From BRH-c32 sp041674625 (GTDB lineage Bacteria; Bacteroidota; Ignavibacteria; Ignavibacteriales; Melioribacteraceae), in the NCBI GenBank assembly GCA_041674625.1, contig JBAYVI010000094.1, forward strand, positions 1 to 13,253: DNA of 13,253 nt. The letters are read 5' to 3'. The first letter of the stretch is position 1. Each line of letters begins with the position of its first letter. Positions 6,704 through 13,253 of this stretch are shown in pieces. The translations under genes and the position numbers were made by a program. The notes under the pieces are model-generated. The model saw only the letters and a list, made by a program, of their open reading frames with translations, was not told the DNA's origin and did not search any database.

Positions 6704-7705
6704 ATGAAAATCTTATCTTTACTTGTTGCTGTTACTTTATTAATCACTTCGTGCAGTCAAGAAAATAAGCAGGTTATTTTTACAGGGGAAATTATCAATC
6801 CTACTTCTGATATGGTTTGGCTTACAGTTAATGATTCAACGCTATCAACTAAACTCGATAAAAACAATAAATTTATTTTTAAAGTAGGAATCACTGAAGC
6901 CAATAAATATAGATTAGACCACGGCGGCTTTACTTATCTATTTTTAAAACCAGGTTCAGTTTTACACATTACATTAGATACTAAAGATTTCGATAGGTCT
7001 ATTACCTATAAAGGCACAGCTCAAAAAGAAAATGAATATTTAAAGAAACGATTATTATTGAAAGAAACTTTAGAAAAGAAACGCTTTGAAATACCTAACA
7101 TGAGTGAAAAGGAATTTGAGAGTATAATAAACAACACGCTGGGTGCTTGGGAAAAAACTTTGCTCGAATTGAAGAATATAGATAGTAAGGAGTATGCCAA
7201 TTTTAAAAATGCAGAATTAGAAGAAGTAAATAAAATAAATACGATAGCAACTGACTATTATAAAAGTATGGTAAATATTAGACCTGGTAATGATGCCATT
7301 GATATAAAGGTTGTAAATATAAATGGACGAGACTATTCATTAAAAGATTTTAAAAACAAAGTGGTCTGTATAGATGTTTGGGCTTCATGGTGTACTGCAT
7401 GCCTTAAAGAGATGCCTTATTTCGAGAAATTAGCAGATAAATATAAAAATCATAATATTGCTTTTATAGCAATATCTGTTGATGACACAGAAGAGGTTTG
7501 GAAGAAATTATTAAAAGAAAGGAATGTAAATGGGCTTCAACTTTGGGCAAAAGGTGGACATCAATCTGATTTTTTCAAAGATTATCAACTCAATGATCTA
7601 CCCGTATATATTGTAATTGATAAAAATGGTAAGATTGTTAAATCCAGAGCTTCAAGACCATCTGAACGTTTAGAAGAAGTGATTATAGAAGCCCTGAATA
7701 AATAA
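6704..7705 (+). CDS. TlpA-like thioredoxin-fold lipoprotein
   Basis: Probable periplasm-facing thiol-disulfide protein anchored by lipid, 333 residues from ATG 6704. A GTG at 6677 is in frame, but an AGGAGG site at 6689-6694 lies nine bases before the ATG, which also gives a clean lipoprotein signal: hydrophobic core then LITSC with Cys17 as the lipidated residue. Residues about 23-110 form a beta-rich DUF4369-like domain (FTGEI...LKPGSVLHITLD). A helical linker spans about 110-190. The C-terminal thioredoxin/AhpC-TSA-like domain runs from about 200 to 330, with WASWCTACLKEMPYF holding redox Cys230 and Cys233 and DLPVYIVIDKNGKI holding the cis-Pro. This architecture is common in Bacteroidota and serves in periplasmic disulfide reduction, for example in cytochrome maturation. 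Its particular partner is unknown. It heads a small cluster with the mini-ORF and S51 gene. Confidence 0.92.
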   Translation: MKILSLLVAVTLLITSCSQENKQVIFTGEIINPTSDMVWLTVNDSTLSTKLDKNNKFIFKVGITEANKYRLDHGGFTYLFLKPGSVLHITLDTKDFDRSITYKGTAQKENEYLKKRLLLKETLEKKRFEIPNMSEKEFESIINNTLGAWEKTLLELKNIDSKEYANFKNAELEEVNKINTIATDYYKSMVNIRPGNDAIDIKVVNINGRDYSLKDFKNKVVCIDVWASWCTACLKEMPYFEKLADKYKNHNIAFIAISVDDTEEVWKKLLKERNVNGLQLWAKGGHQSDFFKDYQLNDLPVYIVIDKNGKIVKSRASRPSERLEEVIIEALNK

Positions 7706-7750
7706 AAGCTCATTTGAAAAAACTCAACTTGCTAATAAGAGAGGAGAATT

Positions 7751-7801
7751 ATGAAATCAAAACTAATCATCTTATTAATATTCACGACATTCAAGAAATA
7801 A
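7751..7801 (+). CDS. 16-residue signal-peptide-like mini-ORF
   Basis: A 17-codon frame, MKSKLIILLIFTTFKK then TAA, has a near-ideal GAGGAG ribosome site six bases upstream. The peptide is a Lys start, a hydrophobic core and a basic end, like the first half of a signal peptide. It may be the remnant of a secreted-protein gene lost by deletion, or a tiny membrane peptide or leader coupled to the S51 gene, whose ATG comes 15 bases after its stop. Nothing else supports its expression. Confidence 0.35.
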   Translation: MKSKLIILLIFTTFKK

Positions 7802-7816
7802 TAAAATAGGACAGAA

Positions 7817-8779
7817 ATGAAACAGACAATAATATTAGTAATAGTACTTTTCGCCTTTATTGTTACAGGTTCTACCGATTTAATGGCTCAAAATACAACA
7901 ACCAAAACAGACGAGACTATTTTTGTTTTTGGTGGAGACATTAATCTAAAGTTTGTTCAATACGTAATGGATTTGACAAAAAAAGAAAACCCTAAAATTT
8001 GTTATTTGCCCACTGCCAGTGGCGACAATCCTGATAATATTAAATATTGGGGAAATATTTGTAATATACTAAAGATAGACCCTATCATTCTCAAAGTATG
8101 GGTAAGCTCTTCTGAAAAAAATCAATCCTTTGAAGATATTTTACTTAATTCGGATGCTGTTATAGTAGGTGGTGGTAATACTTTAAATATGCTCGGAATA
8201 TGGAAAGCGCAAGGAATAGATACTATTTTAAAGAAAGCTCTCAAAAAAGGGATTGTTTTAGCAGGAGGAAGTGCCGGTTCAATCTGCTGGTTTCAAAAAG
8301 GAATTAGCGACTCTAGACCTGTCAATTTATCTATTGTTGATGGGTTAGCTATTTTACCATATAGTAATTGTCCTCACTATTCAGAGGAGGCTCGAAATAA
8401 TTTATATCATCAGATGATAAAAGAAAAGAAAATGTCTTCAGGATATGCAAGTGATGAACTTGCCGGAATCCTTTTCAAAAACGGAAAAGCTATTGAGTTT
8501 GTTAGCCAAAGCGATATACACAATTCATATTTTGTAATTATTAAAAAGGGAGAAATTATATCCACAAAAATGGAATCAAAAATTCTTTTGAATAAAAATG
8601 CACTCCCTGAAAACTCTTACAATTCTCTACCGGTATCTAAAAAAATTAACGACTTATTAGACTTGAATGACAAAAGCGAACCATTAAATGCTTATGTATC
8701 TGAAATCAAAACCGTACAATTAAACAAAGAGAACATAAGCGAATCAGAAAGAAATAGAGTGCTAAATATTGGTATCTAA
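7817..8779 (+). CDS. Exported S51-family peptidase (peptidase E / cyanophycinase-like)
   Basis: Serine peptidase of the class I glutamine-amidotransferase-like fold, 320 residues. Residues 1-25 are a signal peptide ending LMAQ. The family motifs are present: FGGDINLKF near the mature start, VIVGGGNTLNMLGIW, the nucleophile elbow AGGSAGSICWF with Ser152, and PHYSEE with His187 as the likely catalytic His. Relatives hydrolyse alpha-aspartyl dipeptides (PepE) or cyanophycin (beta-Asp-Arg polymer). The signal peptide and longer C-terminal part separate it from the cytoplasmic E. coli-type PepE, so a periplasmic or extracellular peptide scavenger is likely. The exact substrate cannot be read from sequence. 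AGGA precedes the ATG. It lies downstream of the TlpA-like gene, with the same reading phase staying open for 72 codons after its stop. Confidence 0.88.
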   Translation: MKQTIILVIVLFAFIVTGSTDLMAQNTTTKTDETIFVFGGDINLKFVQYVMDLTKKENPKICYLPTASGDNPDNIKYWGNICNILKIDPIILKVWVSSSEKNQSFEDILLNSDAVIVGGGNTLNMLGIWKAQGIDTILKKALKKGIVLAGGSAGSICWFQKGISDSRPVNLSIVDGLAILPYSNCPHYSEEARNNLYHQMIKEKKMSSGYASDELAGILFKNGKAIEFVSQSDIHNSYFVIIKKGEIISTKMESKILLNKNALPENSYNSLPVSKKINDLLDLNDKSEPLNAYVSEIKTVQLNKENISESERNRVLNIGI

Positions 8780-8998
8780 AAAATATTTATTTACAAAAAT
8801 AAAATTGCAGGAGTTGTAAATGACGCATACCTAAATTCTATTGGATATGGAATGTGGTATTTCTATAATTGTAATGGAACATGGACAAGTATGGGAGAAG
8901 ATATTGGTGGCGCAACGTTATTTGAAAGTGAAATTACATTCTGTGAGAAAGCAGTAACAATCATTAAACAAGCAGAAGAAAAATTAGACTGCAAATAA
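8780..8998 (+). pseudogene. Start-less open frame, probable 5'-truncated gene fragment
   Basis: Directly after the S51 stop codon, in the same phase, the frame is open for 72 codons to TAA 8996-8998, long for such AT-rich DNA. It reads ...GVVNDAYLNSIGYGMWYFYNCNGTWTSMGEDIGG...FCEKAVTIIKQAEEKLDCK. No ATG, GTG or TTG begins it near a ribosome site. The only internal ATG, at 8852, would give 48 residues without a site. An AGGAG at 8809-8813 stands before an ATG in another frame that stops after four codons. The aromatic, Cys-containing sequence looks coding but I do not recognise it. It could be a truncated gene, or less likely a readthrough extension of the S51 protein. Confidence 0.4.
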
Positions 8999-9215
8999 AA
9001 AAAACCAAGAGCATATTCCAGAATGATGATGCATTCAAGGAAATGCTTTTTCTGGCTTATAAAGATTTATCAAAAAAATGAATTTTCAAGTCTCTAACTG
9101 GGCTTTGGTTATATCACATTTATCTGTTTATTTCGATGAGAGATTAGAAAATGTTCTTCAACTCAATTTGCCTTTTACACAAATTATTTTACAGACTCAA
9201 GTATTTAATAAATAG
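8992..9215 (+). mobile_element. Relic of an IS256-family (Mutator-like) transposase C-terminus, frameshifted
   Basis: Two phases together give the C-terminal end of an IS256-type transposase. The first phase, 8992-9081, reads QIKKTKSIFQNDDAFKEM then LFLAYKDLSKK and stops at TGA 9079. The second, from 9078 to TAG 9213-9215, reads MNFQVSNWALVISHLSVYFD followed by ERL. Joined, they match the family pattern of TK-x-x-F(P)ND-x-A-x-K-x-x-YLA-x-x-D-x-x-KKW-x5-NWG-x-x-x-x-QL-x-x-x-F-x-x-R by memory of the family. The shift falls in a run of seven A (9072-9078). The catalytic DDE domain and N-terminus are absent, so this is a dead fragment. No terminal inverted repeats were recognised. The first phase is open back to about 8968, so the left boundary is uncertain. 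Confidence 0.65.
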
Positions 9216-9239
9216 CTCCCTCTTACAGGGAGCTATTTT
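9210..9239. terminator. Strong bidirectional terminator between transposase relic and T9SS protein gene
   Basis: A perfect 12-bp stem, AAATAGCTCCCT (9210-9221) with AGGGAGCTATTT (9227-9238), encloses a 5-base loop CTTAC. T residues end the plus-side arm (9236-9239), and the minus-side transcript continues into TTTATTAAAT. It lies 36 bases after the stop codon of the minus-strand gene, for which it is the natural terminator, and it overlaps the end of the transposase relic. Confidence 0.85.
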
Positions 9240-9274
9240 AAAAGCCATTACTTCTACAGTTTAAATATGTAATT

Positions 9275-12200
9275 TTATTTTATTAAAGTCATCTTTTTAA
9301 CTTGTGCAAAATCATTACTTACTAGACGGTAAAAATATATTCCGGAAGATAATGAGTTTCCGTTTGAATCTTTTCCGTTCCAAGTGATTGTATGGCTACC
9401 TGCATCTTCGTAACTATCTTTCAGAATATTCACTATCTCTCCAAGTGAATTATATATCTCCAATCGAACATTTCCACCTTTGGGGATTGTATAATTTATT
9501 GTAGTCGTTGGATTAAATGGATTTGGATAATTATTCTCTAAATTATATCCCTGTGGGATTTTATTCTCTTCTATATTTATTTCTATAAGAGATTTATTCA
9601 GACTAAGAGTTTCTTCTGATTGAAAATCATTTATATAAAACAATCCCTCTCCTTTCATCTTACATACTACTCTTAATATATAGTTCCCTTCGTCAATATT
9701 ATTGAGATTAAGTTTAAATCTCGTTCTATCATCTGTAATTTTGCTTAACTCATATTTTGAGCCATTAAATTCTTTCACGATCTTCTTATTACTTATGTTC
9801 ATTAATTCTATCGAATAAGATATGTCATTTCCCTTTACTTGACTTAATTCACTATTATCGAATGCATAGAATGAATTATTAAACTCAATCTCACTCTTCT
9901 TATTTAGAGTAAATGGTTCGGTAACAAAAATCTCATTCAGCATATTACTGTCTTCTATTTTCAGTGAATCCACATAGTTATTAAATCTTATATTTTCTCC
10001 ATCTATCTTTATATCTCCGAGGTAATAAACATAGCTTTTATTATTCTGCTCAACAATTGCCATTCTTCCGTAGTTATTAGCTTTATCATCTGTTTTTTGA
10101 AGGGTTAAGAAATTATAATTAACAAACTTTAGAGGATATATTCCCGAAGTAGGTGATTTAAATACGATAGCTTTCATATCCGAGAAACCATCTCCATTAC
10201 CTATCTGAATCTCTCCGTTCCCTCCACTCTCAGGAAGTGTTTTGATTGTTGTATATGTTCCATTATCTAATCTCACAAATTTATGAACATTATAAATATC
10301 GCACCAAGCAATTACACTTCCTTCTCCTGTATCACGTCTTGAATTATTATTTGAACTTCGTACAGTTCCAAGTCCGAAGGAATTAAATCCCGACCAAGTA
10401 CTGCCCGTTTTTCTTCTTATTACTGCTGCCGGTATTCCTGAAGTATATCCCGACCAGCTTACTACAGGATTTTCTGCCTGAACTGATATTGAAGGTGATA
10501 TATTATTTGTAAAGCCCGAACCTGATGATACTAACGTACTCTCAAATATATTTTCATAATCCACTCCTGCTGTTAGTTTTTCATATCTTATCTCTGTACC
10601 ATTCTGAAATGCAAGAAACATTCTCTGTGAGTTATATACTAGTGAGGGGTTTGTACTCGATGTAGTTGAATAACTTATTACAAAATCACTGCCAACTGTT
10701 CCATTAACACATGTACCCGTATAACATTTTACGTTTATTCCTCTTAATTGTGATGTTGAAGTGGGTTTGAATACTATCAATGCTCCTTCACTACTATATG
10801 CCGCTATTACCGGTCTTGTATCATAATCATAACTCGATAAAGAATATACATTCGTAATCCAGCTTTTTTGTCCATTACTAAACCTTGCTGCTTTAATTCT
10901 TGGACCCTCATTACTTTGATATGTTATAAATATAGCATTTGAGTTGTGGGTTATTGATGCGTTTTTTGCATTAGAGGTTGTATAATCTACTAATTGTTCG
11001 GGCTGCCATGTAACTCCATTATCAGTACTATATGTGTACCATACCTTATCAAGAGATTCATAAACCATATGAAGTTTTCCATCATCTGTTCTTACTACTT
11101 TTCTTTGGCTATTTGTTGAAAATCCACTTCCGGAGTTTGATATCAAGTTCCCTTTATATTTTGCATTTAGGTTTGTTGCTCCTGTTACCATGAAATCTAA
11201 CTGAGTTGATGGATTAAAATCTCCATCATACCAGTTATAATTTATACCACTTGCTGTAAAAGAGGGTACAGCTTTAATGGCATATTTTTGATCAGGCAAA
11301 GTCCCGACGGGAATATTCAGACCGGTAAAAATTTCATTATTTACATATCCATTTCCTGAGGCAAGGTATAAGTGGAATACGTTATCTGTCGTAGGGTCTT
11401 TAAAGCTAATTTCTCCTTCAGTTATATTACTTTTCTCCGGGATTAGGTTTTTTACTGTTAAGGGATAGACGGTCCGGAACAGTCTCTTTATTATTTTATC
11501 ATTTTTTAATCTATCAATAGAAAAATTGTAAGTTCTGTAATACAAATTATTCTGTCCAACTGTTGTAACATTGATATTATTTTCCCACTTAAATGAATAT
11601 TTTCGTGTATTGTTATATGTTGTGTCCAATGTACCGTGTTCTACCGTGTTAGAAACTAAATCCTTAAAATATAATTTATTACCGGAAATTACATTTACAT
11701 TATCGACATTTAAATATCCAAAACTATTTCCTGTGCCTTCTACGCTATTCTTTAGTTCTACGGGAATCTTAAAATTTGATTGTAAAGGAGTAGATACTTG
11801 CCATATCTCCCATATTCGATAAATTCCATTATTTACAATAAGTTGACTTCTATTAATTCCATTTTGTCTGGCTGTAAAATTTAAAGTATTATTTGTAGTA
11901 TCATATTCTATAAATGTATCAACACCAATATATATAAGACCATATCTCGCCCAGTTTTCATCTCTAATATCAATGGAAAAATTTCTTAATAAAACAGTAT
12001 TACCAATTTGATTTTTTATCTTCATTTCTATAGAATAGATGCCCCACGGAATAATATCTGGCGCAGAACCATTTTTAGCACTAGCATAAGCCACACATTT
12101 TTTAGTGGTAAACGAACTGCTGGCAAATGTTGTGGGATAGGGTTTTAGTAATGAGAAGTTCCACAACCAATCATATTCATTACTCTGTATAGTTAAATCA

Positions 12201-12322
12201 AACGTATAGTTCGTGGGAAATTGTTTTATTCTAAAATAAAGCTCTCCTCCTCCACATTGTGCTCTCAAATCAGCAAATAGGCTAATAATAATTATTAAAA
12301 GAAATAATTTTTTCTTTTTGAT
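9275..12322 (-). CDS. Large secreted protein with sialidase/BNR-like propeller and T9SS sorting domain
   Basis: Cell-surface or secreted protein of about 1,000 residues. Numbering from TTG 12268: residues 1-360 are beta-rich and unrecognised. The region from about 375 to 700 has sialidase/BNR propeller character, with an Asp-box STDNGVTW at 413-421 and repeated DDGKLHMVYES, NAIFITYQS, RMFLAFQNGT and NPVVSWSGY units. About 913-997 is the T9SS type A sorting domain (NYPNPFNPTTTINYTI, then SSGIYFYRL and KKMTLIK). The frame continues upstream of TTG 12268 as KKKKLFLLIIIISLFADLRAQ, an excellent Sec signal peptide back to ATC 12320-12322, one base after an AAGGAG site, but with no ATG, GTG or TTG. 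A T9SS cargo needs this signal, so the true start is probably here, non-canonical or lost. The substrate is unknown; enzymatic sialidase function is not claimed. It follows the partial propeller gene by 44 bases. Confidence 0.88.
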   Translation of the reverse strand: MKKKKLFLLIIIISLFADLRAQCGGGELYFRIKQFPTNYTFDLTIQSNEYDWLWNFSLLKPYPTTFASSSFTTKKCVAYASAKNGSAPDIIPWGIYSIEMKIKNQIGNTVLLRNFSIDIRDENWARYGLIYIGVDTFIEYDTTNNTLNFTARQNGINRSQLIVNNGIYRIWEIWQVSTPLQSNFKIPVELKNSVEGTGNSFGYLNVDNVNVISGNKLYFKDLVSNTVEHGTLDTTYNNTRKYSFKWENNINVTTVGQNNLYYRTYNFSIDRLKNDKIIKRLFRTVYPLTVKNLIPEKSNITEGEISFKDPTTDNVFHLYLASGNGYVNNEIFTGLNIPVGTLPDQKYAIKAVPSFTASGINYNWYDGDFNPSTQLDFMVTGATNLNAKYKGNLISNSGSGFSTNSQRKVVRTDDGKLHMVYESLDKVWYTYSTDNGVTWQPEQLVDYTTSNAKNASITHNSNAIFITYQSNEGPRIKAARFSNGQKSWITNVYSLSSYDYDTRPVIAAYSSEGALIVFKPTSTSQLRGINVKCYTGTCVNGTVGSDFVISYSTTSSTNPSLVYNSQRMFLAFQNGTEIRYEKLTAGVDYENIFESTLVSSGSGFTNNISPSISVQAENPVVSWSGYTSGIPAAVIRRKTGSTWSGFNSFGLGTVRSSNNNSRRDTGEGSVIAWCDIYNVHKFVRLDNGTYTTIKTLPESGGNGEIQIGNGDGFSDMKAIVFKSPTSGIYPLKFVNYNFLTLQKTDDKANNYGRMAIVEQNNKSYVYYLGDIKIDGENIRFNNYVDSLKIEDSNMLNEIFVTEPFTLNKKSEIEFNNSFYAFDNSELSQVKGNDISYSIELMNISNKKIVKEFNGSKYELSKITDDRTRFKLNLNNIDEGNYILRVVCKMKGEGLFYINDFQSEETLSLNKSLIEINIEENKIPQGYNLENNYPNPFNPTTTINYTIPKGGNVRLEIYNSLGEIVNILKDSYEDAGSHTITWNGKDSNGNSLSSGIYFYRLVSNDFAQVKKMTLIK

Positions 12323-12323
12323 T

Positions 12324-12329
12324 CTCCTT
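12324..12329 (-). promoter_or_regulatory. Ribosome binding site without a proper start codon
   Basis: AAGGAG on the minus strand is followed by AATC and then lysine codons of a signal peptide. An in-frame TAA lies just upstream, so translation must begin after this site. No ATG, GTG or TTG occurs for 18 codons. Loss of one three-base ATG between AATC and AAAAAG would give exactly this arrangement. Confidence 0.6.
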
Positions 12330-12366
12330 AATGAAATTTAGAACTATTTATTTAGAAATTGCCGGC

Positions 12367-13253
12367 TTACAATCTTTTTACTATAATAAGATATGCCTTA
12401 TTATTTGAAAATCCCGCTAACGCTCCAACATTATTTTTCCAATTTATATTTCCATATATCACATATTCTCGTATCGGTAGATCTATCTCTTTTATCCGTT
12501 TTCCATTATAATGTATCAACTTTTCTCCTGAGTTTAGTTTACTGCCCCAAAAGAATATGTCATTTTCTTTATTGTATCCTATATTTGGCAGAATATATCC
12601 CGGGTCTAAATTTTGAAACACTTCTGCTCTACCTTTGTCCAAATTAAATTTCCATATATCTGCATTTGATAGCAACAGTTCTTTATCATTTATCATCTCT
12701 ATATCATACGCCGATAAACTTGGTATCATTGTCGATTCATTATATATTATTCTTGCTTTTAACTCCTTTAATTCAACTATTACTGTCTGATGATTTATCC
12801 CTCCTACTGTATATGCAGTCCCAGTATTCTTATTACCTGTAATTCCATAAAAATTATATGAATTATCAAACTCTATCTTCTTCCATTCTTTCCCGTCATA
12901 ATGTACTATCGTGCCCCACTTTCCTACTCCCCATATATTCTTTTCACTCGAACCCCATATCTTTTCTACTCCCTGATTATTAGTAAAATTTAATTTGCTG
13001 AAATCTTCCCATGCTATCGTTCCATTCTTATATTTTAATACTATTCCGGAAGCAAAATAGATCGCTGAAGTATCCTTTGCCCATATTCCTGAAATTCCTG
13101 CACTGTTAAACTCACGACTAAACGGAAACCACTTCTTTCCATCCCATCTCATTATATTTGTATAGTTTCCATCTAAATCTAAATCTCCAACAACCCATAT
13201 ATTATTTTCATCAAATACCCACACATCATCGAAAAGACTTGAAGCATACCCAT
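12367..13253 (-). CDS. Partial beta-propeller-type surface/secreted protein, N-terminus beyond window
   Basis: C-terminal 295 codons of a longer protein. The frame is open to the right edge and the GTG at 13224 is only an internal codon (the frame upstream reads GYASSLFDDVWVFDENN). It is built of repeated propeller blades with the pattern W(G/V)xxxxNIWxVG...I-x-x-(W/Y)DGKxW. Copies are VWVFDENNIWVVGD..MRWDGKKW, GIWAKDTSAIYFASG..LKYKNG, and IWGSSEKNIWGVGKWG..HYDGKEW; later blades are more diverged (ELLLSNADIWKF, IFFWGS..IHYNGKRI). Such repeats are common in large exported proteins of Ignavibacteria and related groups, with no assigned function. It ends at KRL without a T9SS sorting domain, unlike its downstream neighbour. 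The stop codon is 44 bases before the neighbour's signal-peptide frame, so the two form an operon. Confidence 0.8.
   Translation of the reverse strand, partial: GYASSLFDDVWVFDENNIWVVGDLDLDGNYTNIMRWDGKKWFPFSREFNSAGISGIWAKDTSAIYFASGIVLKYKNGTIAWEDFSKLNFTNNQGVEKIWGSSEKNIWGVGKWGTIVHYDGKEWKKIEFDNSYNFYGITGNKNTGTAYTVGGINHQTVIVELKELKARIIYNESTMIPSLSAYDIEMINDKELLLSNADIWKFNLDKGRAEVFQNLDPGYILPNIGYNKENDIFFWGSKLNSGEKLIHYNGKRIKEIDLPIREYVIYGNINWKNNVGALAGFSNNKAYLIIVKRL

Noticed and set aside
9072..9081. Programmed -1 frameshift on A7 in the transposase fragment
   Set aside because: IS256-family elements are not known to use one, and the fragment lacks most of the protein, so simple decay explains the phase change.
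1..13253. CRISPR array, tRNA/rRNA gene, toxin-antitoxin or phage defence module
   Set aside because: No regularly spaced repeats, cloverleaf or rRNA signatures, and no recognised defence protein family was seen on either strand.

Overview
The window looks like chromosome from an AT-rich member of the Bacteroidota/Chlorobiota group, most likely Ignavibacteria or a close relative. The strongest clue is the large minus-strand protein at 9275-12322. It ends in a type IX secretion (T9SS) sorting domain with the NYPNPFNP start and SSGIYFYRL end typical of that group. TlpA-like lipoproteins with an N-terminal DUF4369-like domain and strong AGGAG-type ribosome sites fit the same assignment. This taxonomy is inference; no rRNA or tRNA gene is present.

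Layout. (1) 1-1062: a LiaF/toast-rack-type membrane protein on the plus strand, ending at a long hairpin terminator shared with the convergent block. (2) 1063-3991, minus strand, read right to left: dodecin, an AhpE-like peroxiredoxin, a hairpin, a Bcp-type peroxiredoxin, a 6-pyruvoyl-tetrahydropterin synthase (PTPS), GTP cyclohydrolase I and a short-chain dehydrogenase. Spacing is tight or overlapping, so this looks like one operon, possibly attenuated at the hairpin. (3) 3992-4113: a divergent control region with a large imperfect palindrome, followed by a Fur/PerR-family regulator at 4114-4569. (4) 4639-6441: an exported M28 peptidase with PA and PDZ domains and its own terminator. (5) 6704-8779: a TlpA-like thioredoxin lipoprotein, a 16-codon signal-peptide-like mini-ORF and an exported S51 (peptidase E/cyanophycinase-like) enzyme. 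(6) 8780-9274: debris, consisting of a start-less open frame in phase with the S51 gene, a frameshifted C-terminal relic of an IS256-family transposase, and a strong bidirectional terminator. (7) 9275-13253, minus strand: two large beta-propeller-type surface or secreted proteins, the upstream one cut off by the window edge.

The most coherent system is block 2-3. GTP cyclohydrolase I, a eukaryote-type PTPS (Cys-x5-HGH and a YETENN...YKGE C-terminus, not the QueD signature) and an SDR are the three activities needed to make tetrahydrobiopterin (sepiapterin reductase being the SDR step). They sit downstream of two thiol peroxidases and a flavin-storing dodecin, and divergent to a metal/peroxide-type regulator. 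A redox-responsive flavin/pterin/peroxide operon is a reasonable hypothesis. The second notable point is the T9SS protein: its reading frame encodes a perfect signal peptide directly after a strong ribosome site, but no ATG, GTG or TTG starts it.
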